NCBI RefSeq assembly: GCF_017948265.1
Contig: NZ_CP072852.1
Location: 4,278,001-4,342,000 of the forward strand
Source: Rhodoferax sp. PAMC 29310
Lineage (GTDB): Bacteria > Pseudomonadota > Gammaproteobacteria > Burkholderiales > Burkholderiaceae_C
Direction: 5' to 3'
Length of the DNA stretch: 64,000 bases
Shown: positions 1 through 8,869 of the stretch, piece after piece
Layout of the letters: every line of letters begins with the position of its first letter
Position numbering within the stretch: the first letter of the stretch is position 1
Position numbers and translations under genes: made by a program
The notes under the pieces: model-generated
Told to the model about the DNA's origin: nothing
The model's database searches: none
What the model saw: the letters and a program-made list of their open reading frames with translations, nothing else

Positions 1-137
1 ACCTTCCAGCCAGCGAGTTTCAGAATTCCGATGGAAAGCGCGCGCAAGACGGTGTTGACGATGGGGGTGGAAAAGATGGTGCGGTGCATGTAAGTGAGCT
101 TGGCAATAGTGTCCCGACGTGGGCTTGACCGCTCCAT
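1..137 (-). CDS. Partial lysophospholipid acyltransferase (PlsC-like), 5' end only
   Basis: The window edge cuts this gene; only about 45 N-terminal codons are visible, open without a stop. The reading starts at an ATG at 137 preceded closely by GGAAGG. A second in-frame ATG at 89 would begin MHRTIF and has no visible ribosome-binding site. The pattern M-x-RTIF-x-TP-x-V...LR...L-x-GWK resembles the start of 1-acyl-glycerol-3-phosphate acyltransferases of Comamonadaceae, which acylate lysophosphatidic acid at the inner membrane. The catalytic HX4D motif lies outside the window, so the family call is tentative. The gene is divergent from the sialidase-like gene at 334, with about 200 bases between them in which I recognise no specific signal. 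Confidence 0.45.
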   Translation of the reverse strand, partial: MERSSPRRDTIAKLTYMHRTIFSTPIVNTVLRALSIGILKLAGWK

Positions 138-333
138 GGGCCTTCCAATAGAGCGCTGGATTATCTCGCAGCCTTGAAACCGGTCCCACGCCAGCTTGGC
201 CGACTGCTTGCGCACCCGTCGGCCAGCCTTCAAAGGCGAGCCCCGCCAAACCACCTATGATCCCGGTCACTTAAAAGACCATCTATGACTGCCATGTTGA
301 CGCCGCCGTGTACGACCCCCATGAAAAGAATCC

Positions 334-1518
334 ATGTTTGATGCTGTTGATGCCGCGATCCATCGCTCTGTTTTTGAGCGTTGGGTGGTGGGACTGGTGG
401 TCTGTTTGGTACTGGTCGTCTGGGATGTAAGTCAGCGGGATCAGCCTCCTTCCGAGGCGCGGGCCGCCTGGGTCGTTCCCCAAGAGATGTCAGACACCAA
501 GGCCTGGGTCAACGATGGTCAGGGCTTGATTCCCATGCCCGCCAACACGCCGGCTGCGCATGCCAGCAGCCTGGTGGCCATGCCCAAGGGAAGCTCATCT
601 GTACTTAGCGCCTTCTGGTTTGCAGGTGCCCGTGAAAGTGCGCCCGATGTTCAGATCGTAGCCTCCCAATTTGATCGCGCGACCCGGCAATGGAGTGAAG
701 CCACTTTCGTCGTGAACCGGGATGACATGGCAGCCCAACTCGGCTTTGGAGTGCGACGTCTGGGCAATCCTGTGGTTTGGGCGGACGCGCAAGGGCGGAT
801 TCATTTGTTTGTGGTTGCGACCGGGCTGGGGGGCTGGGCGGCGGCGCGCATTGTGCATCTGCGCCAGCGTGACCCTTTGTCTGACTTGGATATCAAGGCG
901 TTTGAAGTTCTGCGTCCGCTGCCTTTGTCTTGGCTATGGAATACCAGCTTTTTGGTTCGTGCCGCGCCGATGGCTTTGCAGGACGGCGGCATGGTGCTGC
1001 CGGTACATTTTGAGTTGGGCATTAAATACCCGGTGGCCTTGCGCTTTGACGCCAGTGGCGACTTTCAGGGCATGGTTCGCATGTCACGTCGTACCCATGT
1101 CTTGCAACCCACCCTGTTGCCCATGAGCGATGTGCACTGGTTGGCCCTGATGCGCGACCAGCGGCCCAATGGCAAGGTGACAGCCGTTGAAACGCGGGAC
1201 GGCGGGCGCTCTTGGGTGGATTTACCGGATCTGCATCTTGACAATCCTGATGCCTCTGTGGCTGGGCTGGCCGTGGCGCCGGGGCAGATGTTTCTGGCGC
1301 ACAACTCGTCGCCGCATTCCCGCACAACACTGGACCTCAGTCGGTCATCCAGTGGGGTGAGCTGGACGCTGATGCAACGTCTGGCACATGGTGAGACGCC
1401 GGCTGAATTTTCGTACCCCGCTGTCACTTGGGCGGAGGGTCATCTCTGGACCAGCTACACCGACCGGCGCCAGCAGATTGCCTGGCAACGCTTTGCCAAG
1501 CCAAAGACTTCACCTTAA
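334..1518 (+). CDS. Membrane-anchored sialidase-like (BNR repeat) protein
   Basis: The 394-residue protein has one N-terminal hydrophobic helix (about residues 17-30) followed by a long periplasmic-type domain. An Asp-box-like motif, TRDGGRSW, sits at about 287-294. The stretch RRLGNPVVWAD-x-QGRIHLF followed by GLGGWA (about 141-168) resembles the predicted neuraminidase family (COG4409, BNR_2). Family members are six-bladed propellers, some of which cleave terminal sugars such as sialic acid; whether this one is an enzyme cannot be decided, as I could not place a full arginine triad or the Tyr/Glu nucleophile pair. The next gene starts 12 bases downstream and encodes a 7-helix membrane protein, so the two probably act together. 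The facing block encodes glycosyltransferases, which suggests a role with surface glycans (inference). Confidence 0.6.
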   Translation: MFDAVDAAIHRSVFERWVVGLVVCLVLVVWDVSQRDQPPSEARAAWVVPQEMSDTKAWVNDGQGLIPMPANTPAAHASSLVAMPKGSSSVLSAFWFAGARESAPDVQIVASQFDRATRQWSEATFVVNRDDMAAQLGFGVRRLGNPVVWADAQGRIHLFVVATGLGGWAAARIVHLRQRDPLSDLDIKAFEVLRPLPLSWLWNTSFLVRAAPMALQDGGMVLPVHFELGIKYPVALRFDASGDFQGMVRMSRRTHVLQPTLLPMSDVHWLALMRDQRPNGKVTAVETRDGGRSWVDLPDLHLDNPDASVAGLAVAPGQMFLAHNSSPHSRTTLDLSRSSSGVSWTLMQRLAHGETPAEFSYPAVTWAEGHLWTSYTDRRQQIAWQRFAKPKTSP

Positions 1519-1530
1519 GCGGTTTTGTGC

Positions 1531-2226
1531 ATGAATTTTGATTCGTTAGTTGCCTCCTTTTTCTCAACTCAGCAAGCGGTTCTGCCCACCGCATTTGCGC
1601 AGTACCTAGGCCTTTACGTGGCTTGGGCGCTGGTGCTGGCGTGGGGCGCTTCGGCGCTGACTGGGCGCTGGCCGTCGCCCATCCGCTGGGGCATTGTGGG
1701 GGTGGTTGGTCTGCTGACCTTGATTTCGGGCCCTTCTTCGCCCGCTTACTGGTTTGGTCTGGCGTTTCAGACGCCCAGTGTGACGTCGGTTTTGCTAGCG
1801 GTTTGGGGTTTGTCGATTGTCGCGCGGAGTCGTTCGTCGAACGGGTCGCACGGGTGGAGCGTTTCCGGGCTTGCCGCTTGTGCGGCGGGGGCCGGTTTGG
1901 GTTGGGTACTGCTGCTGGACACCCTGGCTTGGTGGCCCTTGTCTGTCTATGCCTGGGGATTCAGTCCGGCCACGGTCTCCGGTCTCACCTTGACGCTGGC
2001 GATCTGCTGGGGTTTGTGGGGTGGGGCACACAAAGGCCGCACCAGCCACCTTGTGTTTGGCGTACCAGTCATGGCTTTGATCATCTTCGTAGGAACCCGT
2101 TGGCCGAGCGGTAACGTGTGGGACGCGTTACTGGACCCGTGGCTTTGGGTGGGGCTTCAAATCGTGTTGTTGGTCAACGTGCTGCGGGCGTGGCGCCAGC
2201 GCGGCTCACCAGCCATTCGGGTCTGA
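1531..2226 (+). CDS. Hypothetical membrane protein with about seven helices
   Basis: I do not recognise this 231-residue protein. It has about seven hydrophobic segments separated by short loops, with many Trp and Gly residues and few charges. The ATG at 1531 is preferred over an in-frame TTG at 1525. It follows the sialidase-like gene by 12 bases in the same direction, so they are likely co-transcribed. Its last 53 bases overlap the 3' end of the glycosyltransferase gene on the opposite strand. The layout resembles an integral membrane partner or anchor for the sialidase-like protein, but no catalytic motif is visible and no function can be assigned. Confidence 0.6.
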   Translation: MNFDSLVASFFSTQQAVLPTAFAQYLGLYVAWALVLAWGASALTGRWPSPIRWGIVGVVGLLTLISGPSSPAYWFGLAFQTPSVTSVLLAVWGLSIVARSRSSNGSHGWSVSGLAACAAGAGLGWVLLLDTLAWWPLSVYAWGFSPATVSGLTLTLAICWGLWGGAHKGRTSHLVFGVPVMALIIFVGTRWPSGNVWDALLDPWLWVGLQIVLLVNVLRAWRQRGSPAIRV

Positions 2227-3964
2227 ATAGCCATTGTTGTGGGTACCAAACGTTGGCGAGCGTGATTTCGCCGCTTTGATGGCGTCCTTTGACTTCCCAG
2301 CGGCTGCCGAGAACAGTGCAGCCAGGCAGGCAAGGCGGCTGGAGTTCGGTGGGTTTGGATTGAAGCCAGACCACGGCGTCATGGGACTCCAGCAAACGGG
2401 CCAATTCCAGCGTGTTGGCCGCGTCGTCGAAACCGCCGCGGTTTTCGCCGTCGTAAGCGTCAAACCGGTTGCCCGGCAACTGGAACTGGAATCGCTCAAA
2501 TTGGCCATTAAAACTACTAGGCACGGCGATGCGAAAACCTTGAGTCTGGCTGATCGTTTGGGCGCTGTAGTGACCGGCGGCGCCATTCAAAGGCGCAGTA
2601 GTCAAGCCGAAGCTGGCGTAAAACAGCAGGCAAGATGCCAGTGTGCAAGCTCGGGTCCAGCTTGGCTTGGCGACGCCGGCAATCAGAAGCAACGCACCGA
2701 AGGCTGTCGCCAGCAGGCTGGCTTTGAGTTCCCAGGCGCTGCCAATGCCCACGTCATGGGCGGCCCAGGCGATGCGGCCCATGACGCCAACAAACACGCT
2801 GCAAAGCAACAATGAAGCCAGAAACCAGCCGTTTGCAATGCGGTCCCAGTAAAGCGCAATCAGCATGGCCAGCGCCGGCATGGCCGGAATGACATAGCGC
2901 GCTGAACGCTGGCTGGGCAGAGTGAAGACCAGCAGCCACACGCCCAGCCAGACCAGCAAAATAATCAGGTGAGCAGGACGCCTATCCTGGGTTGAGGGGC
3001 GCCACCAAGCGCGCAAGCCGACCCAGCCCACACCCAGCACCAGCAGTGCCAGCAAGCCGGCATTTTGCACATAGGCCAGCAATTGCGCCCAAATGCTGAA
3101 GCCGCCCCCGCGCAGGGCAGTGTGCCAGTAGCCTTGGGCGTTGCTCATCTTGCCCCCGTTCTCACCCACCACGAACTCCTGCCAAACGGCGGAAGGATCA
3201 GGGTCGAGCGCAAACCAGAGCCCAAACAAGCCCAAGGCAATCAAGGCACTCAGACTGACTTTGGAAGTGGTTTGAAACGTGGTGCGCCAACTGAACTGTG
3301 GCGCGCTCAAGAGCTGGGCCGCCCACAACGTGGCGGCGGCCGGCGCGATCAAGGCAAACGACTTGTACGCCAGGCCCATCCCCATGGCGATGCCAAATCC
3401 AAGGTGGGCAAGCCAACCCAAGTCCGCTTGTGCCGAAGCGGGTTCGGGTCGAAGTCGATGCCACAGCACGCCAAACAAGGGCAAACCAAGCCAGAAGGTT
3501 TCAGGCGCGCTGGTCAGGTAGGTGCGGCCAAATCGGAACGTGCAAAAAAACCCCAAATAAACCACGGCAGCAATCAGGGCCGTTCGCCACTGGCGAGTGA
3601 TCAATTGAACAGTCCAGGCCACGGCGCCCGCCAGCAACAGGGTGTAGATCACGCTGGGCGTGCGAAGTGCGGCCAAATTCCAGTTGGCGCCCCAGTTGCC
3701 AGCGACCATGGCTTGCCAAAACAGCAAAGGGGGCTTGGTGTTGCGCATGTGGTCCAGCTCGGACACCAGCGGCAGCCAGTGGCCCGAGGCGGCGGTCAAG
3801 CGGGCGATGTGGGTGTAAACCAGTTCGTCGCCATTGGTCGGCACATACTGCCCGCCCAAGCCAAGGAGGTAGACAGCGACGGCCGCCAATAGCAAAGCCG
3901 CCCACGCCAACGTCGCCCAGCGAGGCACAGGGGGCAGCGATGTAGCGGCGGGAGGCATCGGCAT
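2174..3964 (-). CDS. Glycosyltransferase family 39 (ArnT/PMT-like) membrane protein
   Basis: This 596-residue protein has a first membrane helix followed by the loop NGDELVY (Asp46-Glu47) and then RNTKPPLLFW (about 74-83). Both are hallmarks of GT39/PMT_2 transferases, which move a sugar from a polyprenyl-phosphate donor to lipid A, protein or glycan on the periplasmic side. About ten further hydrophobic segments follow, then a soluble C-terminal domain of about 120 residues. It is followed after 2 bases by a GtrA-type gene and then a GT9 gene, so all three form one minus-strand operon for surface glycan modification. The acceptor is unknown. ArnT itself transfers aminoarabinose to lipid A, but no aminoarabinose synthesis genes are in view, so I do not name it arnT. 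Confidence 0.85.
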   Translation of the reverse strand: MPMPPAATSLPPVPRWATLAWAALLLAAVAVYLLGLGGQYVPTNGDELVYTHIARLTAASGHWLPLVSELDHMRNTKPPLLFWQAMVAGNWGANWNLAALRTPSVIYTLLLAGAVAWTVQLITRQWRTALIAAVVYLGFFCTFRFGRTYLTSAPETFWLGLPLFGVLWHRLRPEPASAQADLGWLAHLGFGIAMGMGLAYKSFALIAPAAATLWAAQLLSAPQFSWRTTFQTTSKVSLSALIALGLFGLWFALDPDPSAVWQEFVVGENGGKMSNAQGYWHTALRGGGFSIWAQLLAYVQNAGLLALLVLGVGWVGLRAWWRPSTQDRRPAHLIILLVWLGVWLLVFTLPSQRSARYVIPAMPALAMLIALYWDRIANGWFLASLLLCSVFVGVMGRIAWAAHDVGIGSAWELKASLLATAFGALLLIAGVAKPSWTRACTLASCLLFYASFGLTTAPLNGAAGHYSAQTISQTQGFRIAVPSSFNGQFERFQFQLPGNRFDAYDGENRGGFDDAANTLELARLLESHDAVVWLQSKPTELQPPCLPGCTVLGSRWEVKGRHQSGEITLANVWYPQQWLFRPEWLVSRAGATPAAR

Positions 3965-3966
3965 GG

Positions 3967-4458
3967 TTATCGGGAAGAGCGGCGGTTAAACGTCCAGCGG
4001 TCGTTGGACAGGAAGTTACTCACGCTGGCGATGACAATGGCAATCACGTTGGCGAGCATGTAATGCAGGCTTTGCGAGAGCCACAGCGTCAGAGCGTACT
4101 GCATGGCAATTCCGAACCATGAGGCTAATGTATAACGCCCTAGTTGACCCAGCAGCAAGGCAAACGTTGGGGGACGCGGCATGCCGGGCAGTTGGGGCTC
4201 AACTTGGCGGAGGCGATCTGACCAGGTCCAAAGCCGGTTCCAGGTGAAGTTGTTCACCGTGGCCACCGCAATAGCCAGCGCCAAAGACGCGTAAGGCTTG
4301 CTGCTTTCGGGCTCAATCGCCCGAAAAAGGTGTTCGTGGGCCACATAGAGCACCACCAGGTTCACCACCGTTCCACTGGCACCGACCAGGCCAAATTTGA
4401 CGTAGCGAAAGCCCTTGAGCCATTCAATCAGCCGCAGAGCGCGTTGCTGAAAAGTCAC
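3967..4458 (-). CDS. GtrA family membrane protein
   Basis: The 163-residue protein has four hydrophobic helices and the family features KFGLVGASGTVVNL near the start and NFTWNRLWTW in the middle. GtrA proteins are thought to flip or position undecaprenyl-phosphate-linked sugars for periplasmic glycosyltransferases. Its stop overlaps the start of no other gene, but its own start overlaps the 3' end of the GT9 gene by 4 bases, and the GT39 gene lies 2 bases downstream. That arrangement fits a lipid-linked donor being handed to the GT39 enzyme. The C-terminal ending with LSNDRWTF is typical of the family. Confidence 0.85.
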   Translation of the reverse strand: MTFQQRALRLIEWLKGFRYVKFGLVGASGTVVNLVVLYVAHEHLFRAIEPESSKPYASLALAIAVATVNNFTWNRLWTWSDRLRQVEPQLPGMPRPPTFALLLGQLGRYTLASWFGIAMQYALTLWLSQSLHYMLANVIAIVIASVSNFLSNDRWTFNRRSSR

Positions 4459-5711
4459 GGGAGCGCTCCTGGTGCGTGTGCGGCACTGTCATTCGCTTGG
4501 TCAAGCGCGGCCAATGCATCGGCCAGGACTGGGTCGGCCGGAATGCGTTTGAGGCACTGGTTATCTCCATCGCAGAACGTCTCGCGGTGGTTGTAGGCGC
4601 TCAGGCAGGGTGAGCAGGCCAGCCCGATTTCCACCACTTGAGCGCGAGGACCGAGCGGGCCGTAAAGCCGCCCCGTTTCGGGACCAAAAAATACCATGGT
4701 GCTAATGGGCGTCAGGCTGGCAAAGTGGCCTGGCCCGCCGTCATTGGTGATCAGCAGGTCAGCCCCGTGAAATAACATCAACAGCTCCCGAATGCTGCGG
4801 GTGTAGCCGGTGAGGTCCACGCACAACTCGCTGGCAATTTGCTTTTGAATGTCGCTGGCCAACTGCGCGTCATCGCGCAGGCCAATTAAACCCACGGCAT
4901 GGCCGGCCTTGCAAAGCCCGCGTGCGACCTGGGCATAGTGCGCCGCAGGCCAGGCACGCTCTGGCAGGAGACCGCCGCCCGCGTACATCAACACCAGCTT
5001 TCGACCGGCAAGTACCGAGTGATCGGCCAGCATTTTGTGCCGGTAGGCGGGCAACTCATGGGGTTCGAACGGCACGCTCAAGCCGGTGTCTGACGGGAGT
5101 TCCCGGTGGTCTGCAGCCTTGTTGCGCGGTAGCGACGCAGATTCCAGTGCATCAACCAGCGACAAAAACTGTTGGCTGATGTGTCGGTAAGGGTTGTACG
5201 GAATGGCTTTGTTGATATAGCCGCCCCGGTACAAACCTTCTTGGGTGTGCGGTGTGAAACCCATGCGCAGCGGCGCACCGCTCATGTAAGACATCAGGCT
5301 GCTGATTCGGGAGAACAGTTCGCAGTCGATCACGGCATCCAGCGGCAAGGCTCGCAAGGTTTTGCTGACGCGCCAAATGTCGCCCAGCAGACCCAGTCCA
5401 GCACGGTCATCCAGCGCATGCAGGTTCTCTGGCTCGGCCAATCCCAGCAGTGCGGCGACTTCTTGGTTTTTCTTCAACTGAAGCACATGTAGCGTGGCGC
5501 TGGGGTATCGCTCCCTCAGGGCGGCAAACATGGGGCCTGCCAACACCACACTGCCCATCTCTGACAGCAGGATGACCAGAATGTGGCGGGGTTCCTTGGC
5601 CATCACTGGGGGCGGCCGCCCGAAGTTGACGAGTCGCGCCCAAAGAGACACCGCACCGCACAGCGCTTGGCCCAACCACCGGTCAATCCAGCGTTGTGTC
5701 TGTATTTTCAT
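4455..5711 (-). CDS. Glycosyltransferase family 9 (heptosyltransferase-like)
   Basis: This 418-residue protein has two Rossmann-like halves. The N-terminal half opens with ILVILLSEMGSVVLAGPMF and the C-terminal half carries LLITNDGGPGHFA, the nucleotide-sugar binding loop of GT9 heptosyltransferases. GT9 enzymes normally add heptose or related sugars to the LPS inner core on the cytoplasmic face. A C-terminal cysteine group (CSPC...C...C, about residues 364-387) is seen in several GT9 paralogues. It is the first gene of a minus-strand set with gtrA and GT39 and starts 24 bases after the metK stop, so it may be read through from metK. The sugar transferred cannot be inferred. Confidence 0.8.
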   Translation of the reverse strand: MKIQTQRWIDRWLGQALCGAVSLWARLVNFGRPPPVMAKEPRHILVILLSEMGSVVLAGPMFAALRERYPSATLHVLQLKKNQEVAALLGLAEPENLHALDDRAGLGLLGDIWRVSKTLRALPLDAVIDCELFSRISSLMSYMSGAPLRMGFTPHTQEGLYRGGYINKAIPYNPYRHISQQFLSLVDALESASLPRNKAADHRELPSDTGLSVPFEPHELPAYRHKMLADHSVLAGRKLVLMYAGGGLLPERAWPAAHYAQVARGLCKAGHAVGLIGLRDDAQLASDIQKQIASELCVDLTGYTRSIRELLMLFHGADLLITNDGGPGHFASLTPISTMVFFGPETGRLYGPLGPRAQVVEIGLACSPCLSAYNHRETFCDGDNQCLKRIPADPVLADALAALDQANDSAAHAPGALP

Positions 5712-5735
5712 GAGCTGACTCGATCGTTGACCCGT

Positions 5736-6917
5736 TTACAAACCGGCGGCGGCCCGCAGCGCCTGCACCTTGTCTGTGCGCTCCCAGGTGAATTCTGGCT
5801 CTTCACGGCCGAAATGGCCATAGGCAGCGGTTTTCTCGTAAATCGGGCGCAGCAGGTCCAGCATCTGAATGATGCCGCGAGGACGCAGGTCAAACATCTC
5901 GTTGATCAAAGCGGCAATCTTCTCGTCCGAGATGACGCCGGTTCCTTCGGTGTACACGGTCACGTTCATCGGGTGCGCCACGCCGATCGCGTAGGCGACC
6001 TGAATCTGGCATTGACGCGCCAAACCTGCAGCCACGATATTCTTGGCGACATAACGGGCGGCGTAAGCGGCAGAACGGTCCACCTTTGTTGGGTCCTTGC
6101 CGCTGAACGCGCCGCCACCGTGGGGGCAGGCGCCGCCATAGGTGTCCACAATGATCTTTCGACCGGTCAATCCGCAGTCGCCCTGAGGTCCACCGACGAC
6201 AAAGCGCCCGGTGGGGTTGATCAGGTATTTGGTGTTCACCAGCCATTCTTTGGGCAGCACGGGCTTGATGATCTCTTCAATGATGGCTTCGGTGAATGAG
6301 GCCTTCATCTTGGTCGATGTTTCGCTCTGGTCGGGGCTGTGCTGGGTGGAGAGCACCACCGTGTCAATTGAATGCGGTTTCCCGTCCACGTAGCGCATGG
6401 TGACCTGTCCCTTGGCGTCCGGGCGCAAAAAAGGCAAGCGACCGTCTTTGCGCAATTGCGCCTGGCGCTCTACCAGGCGGTGAGCGTAGTAAATCGGGGC
6501 GGGCATCAGCTCTGGGGTTTCATCGCAGGCATAGCCAAACATAAGGCCTTGATCACCAGCGCCGGTGTTCAGGTGGTCGTCGCTGGCGTGGTCCACACCC
6601 TGCGCTATGTCATTGCTTTGCTTGTCATAGGCGACCAGCACCGCACAACCTTTGTAGTCAATGCCGTATTCTGTGTTGTCGTAGCCAATGCGTTTGATGG
6701 TGTCGCGCGCCACCTGAATGTAGTCAACATGCGCGTTTGTGGTGATTTCACCCGCCAGCACGACCAATCCAGTGTTGCAAAGTGTCTCTGCAGCTACGCG
6801 GGACTTGGGGTCTTGTTTGAAGATTGCGTCCAGAATCGCGTCGGAGATCTGGTCGGCGACTTTGTCGGGATGTCCTTCGGACACAGATTCGGAGGTAAAA
6901 AGAAAATCGTTCGCCAT
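5736..6917 (-). CDS. metK: S-adenosylmethionine synthetase
   Basis: MetK makes S-adenosylmethionine from methionine and ATP in the cytoplasm. The 393-residue protein begins [28 protein letters not shown] contains the ATP-contacting His. [12 protein letters not shown] and [22 protein letters not shown], the latter the K-loop family signature, are both present. The start at 6917 is chosen because the family begins there and AGGAG lies 8 bases upstream; the frame is open further upstream but that part is not conserved in character. It is divergent from the lipid A acyltransferase gene at 7107, with a 16-bp perfect palindrome midway between the two. I found no SAM or SAH riboswitch-like fold upstream by eye. 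Confidence 0.97.
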   Translation of the reverse strand: MANDFLFTSESVSEGHPDKVADQISDAILDAIFKQDPKSRVAAETLCNTGLVVLAGEITTNAHVDYIQVARDTIKRIGYDNTEYGIDYKGCAVLVAYDKQSNDIAQGVDHASDDHLNTGAGDQGLMFGYACDETPELMPAPIYYAHRLVERQAQLRKDGRLPFLRPDAKGQVTMRYVDGKPHSIDTVVLSTQHSPDQSETSTKMKASFTEAIIEEIIKPVLPKEWLVNTKYLINPTGRFVVGGPQGDCGLTGRKIIVDTYGGACPHGGGAFSGKDPTKVDRSAAYAARYVAKNIVAAGLARQCQIQVAYAIGVAHPMNVTVYTEGTGVISDEKIAALINEMFDLRPRGIIQMLDLLRPIYEKTAAYGHFGREEPEFTWERTDKVQALRAAAGL

Positions 6918-7002
6918 GGTGTAGAGCTCCTGTTTCAATTGCAAGCACGTTAAAGACCGCGTTGCTTGGGCTGGGAGGCTTTCAGCGAACGCTTTAGCAG
7001 AA

Positions 7003-7018
7003 TTGTCAATATTGACAA
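7003..7018. promoter_or_regulatory. Perfect 16-bp palindrome between metK and the acyltransferase gene
   Basis: TTGTCAAT is followed directly by its exact reverse complement ATTGACAA. The site lies 85 bases before the metK start and 88 bases before the acyltransferase start, almost exactly centred in the divergent gap. Each arm contains a TTGACA read outward on its own strand, so it could be an operator, overlapping -35 elements, or both. I could not find a convincing -10 box at the right spacing on either side. SahR/SamR-type ArsR-family regulators are known to use palindromic sites upstream of SAM-cycle genes in Proteobacteria; a match to their motif is not established here. Confidence 0.5.
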
Positions 7019-7106
7019 GGCACAATGTTGGCTCTCGCGAGCTGCCATTGTGTGTCGCCCTGCAAGTAGTTCCGTAACTCAGCGACCCGCCCATTTTATC
7101 CGAGTG

Positions 7107-7940
7107 ATGATTACCCTCTTCAAACTGTTGTCTGCATTGCCGTTGTGGTTGCTCCACGGCGCGGGTGTCGTTCTGGGGTGGCTGGCGTTCTTGGGCTCAG
7201 GAATTTACCGGCGGCGTTTTCTAGCCAATGCGAGGCAGGCAGGCATTGGTTGCTCGCAGTGGGTTGCAGCGGTGGGTGAGAGCGGCAAACTGGTGGCTGA
7301 ATTGCCGCGTCTGTGGATGGGGCGGCCTGTTCCTGTGACGTGGACGGGGCAGGAATTTGTGGAGGCCGCGCTTGCGCTTGGCAATGGCGTAATTTTCTTG
7401 ACCCCGCATCTTGGGTGTTTTGAAGTGGCGGCGCAGGCCTACGCTAAGCAGTTTGGGCAGGGCGCGCAGCCGGTGACTGTGTTGTTTCGCCCGCCGCGCC
7501 AAGCCTGGCTACGAGATTTGGTGTCCGGTGCTCGTACGCGTCCAGGGCTCAAAGCGGCGCCCACGACGTTGGCAGGCGTGAAGCAAATGATCAAGGCGCT
7601 AAAGCATGGCGAGAGCTTGGCCTTGCTGCCGGATCAGGTGCCGCCACTGGGGATGGGTGTATGGGCACCATTCTTTGGTCAAGATGCATACACCATGACC
7701 TTGTCGGCGCGACTGGCGACACAGACGGGTGCCACTGTGCTGCTCGCCTGGGGGCAGCGCCTGAGTTGGGGTAGGGGTTATCGCATTAACGTGATGCCCC
7801 TGGAGGACACCCTGTCGGACGATGCGACGCTAGCAGCGACGGCCATCAATTGCGCCATGGAGGCCTTGATTCGCCGCTGTCCACAGCAATACCTTTGGGG
7901 CTATGCCCGCTACAAAAAGCCACGCAAGGACAAGCGATGA
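7107..7940 (+). CDS. Lipid A biosynthesis acyltransferase (LpxL/HtrB family), first copy
   Basis: This 277-residue enzyme family adds secondary acyl chains to lipid A (Kdo2-lipid IVA) at the inner membrane. An N-terminal hydrophobic helix (about residues 5-32) is followed by the catalytic motif TPHLGCFE, an HX4E form, at about residue 100. [18 protein letters not shown] is the second family motif. The start at 7107 ([14 protein letters not shown]) is chosen because the upstream open frame has no family character. A paralogue follows at 7987, so this is probably a two-gene unit that installs two secondary acyl chains. Which chain each enzyme adds cannot be told. Confidence 0.85.
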   Translation: MITLFKLLSALPLWLLHGAGVVLGWLAFLGSGIYRRRFLANARQAGIGCSQWVAAVGESGKLVAELPRLWMGRPVPVTWTGQEFVEAALALGNGVIFLTPHLGCFEVAAQAYAKQFGQGAQPVTVLFRPPRQAWLRDLVSGARTRPGLKAAPTTLAGVKQMIKALKHGESLALLPDQVPPLGMGVWAPFFGQDAYTMTLSARLATQTGATVLLAWGQRLSWGRGYRINVMPLEDTLSDDATLAATAINCAMEALIRRCPQQYLWGYARYKKPRKDKR

Positions 7941-7986
7941 AACAAGCAGGGATCGTCCAATTTCCATGTGGAAACGAGTGTGAACC

Positions 7987-8853
7987 ATGTTGAGTGAATC
8001 AGGCATTGGATTCATGCGTGTCTTGGGCCGTCTTCCTCTGTCGTGGGTTCGTGCAATGGGTTGGGTCTTGGGGTGGGTGCTATATGCGGTGGCGGTTCCC
8101 AGGCGTCGGGTCGCGACAGTCAATCTGACGCTTTGCTTCCCGCAAAAAACCAGGTCAGAAATCCAGGAGCTGGTCAGGCAAACCTTTGTTCACTTTGCAC
8201 AAGCCTGGTTGGATCGGGGGTGGCTTTGGCATGGGCGCCCCGATGTAGTGCGCCAGCGCTTGAACTTGACGGGGGCGGTGAGTGAATTGCAAGACCCGGG
8301 GCCGATTGTTATTTTCGCGCCGCATTTTGTTGGGTTGGACGCGGGTTGGACAGCATTGACCCAGCAGTTGCCTCGTCATTTCACGACGATTTACACCGAT
8401 CAGGCCAACAAGGTAATTGATGCATGGATTCTGGCGGGCCGTCAGCGCTTTGGGAAAGCACGCCTGTTTGGCCGGGTAGAGGGTGTGAAAACCATTGTTG
8501 CAACCTTGCGCACTGGAGATCCTCTGTACTTACTCCCCGATATGAACTTCGGACCCGAGGATTCAGCATTTGTTCCCTTTTACGGCGTGCCGGCGGCGAC
8601 GGTGCCCAGTTTGTCGCGCTTTGCCAAGCTGGGTCGGGCCAAGGTTGTACCTGTGATATCCCGAATGACGCCGAACGGCTATGACGTTCAGGTCTTACCT
8701 GCCTGGGTGAATTTTCCATCTTCGGACAGCGTGGCGGACACCGCGCTCATGAATCAGCGCTTGCAAACCTACATTGACACCATGCCAGACCAGTATTTTT
8801 GGGTTCACAAACGCTTCAAGGATCGACCCGAAGGCGCGCAGGGGTTTTATTGA
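7987..8853 (+). CDS. Lipid A biosynthesis acyltransferase (LpxL/HtrB family), second copy
   Basis: The 288-residue protein belongs to the same family as its upstream neighbour. It has a hydrophobic N-terminal helix, the catalytic HX4D motif in APHFVGLDAG, and the second motif LPDMNFGPEDSAFVPFYG. It ends with DQYFWVHKRFKDRPEG, the usual C-terminal signature. The HX4D acid differs from the HX4E of the first copy, so the two may have different acyl or acceptor preferences (inference). The gap to the first copy is 46 bases. A degenerate copy of the short family repeat lies just after the stop. Confidence 0.88.
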   Translation: MLSESGIGFMRVLGRLPLSWVRAMGWVLGWVLYAVAVPRRRVATVNLTLCFPQKTRSEIQELVRQTFVHFAQAWLDRGWLWHGRPDVVRQRLNLTGAVSELQDPGPIVIFAPHFVGLDAGWTALTQQLPRHFTTIYTDQANKVIDAWILAGRQRFGKARLFGRVEGVKTIVATLRTGDPLYLLPDMNFGPEDSAFVPFYGVPAATVPSLSRFAKLGRAKVVPVISRMTPNGYDVQVLPAWVNFPSSDSVADTALMNQRLQTYIDTMPDQYFWVHKRFKDRPEGAQGFY

Positions 8854-8869
8854 AGAGAATGGCTTCTAC

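Noticed and set aside
285..341. 18-codon leader frame overlapping the sialidase-like start
   Set aside because: Short, with no ribosome-binding site, and the translation (MTAMLTPPCTT...) has no leader-peptide logic.
3065..3892. 275-codon plus-strand frame opposite the GT39 gene
   Set aside because: Low-complexity translation without family features, opposite a clear transferase.
6918..7100. SAM or SAH riboswitch upstream of metK
   Set aside because: I looked for the known conserved cores by eye and did not find them; the palindrome is the only clear structure.
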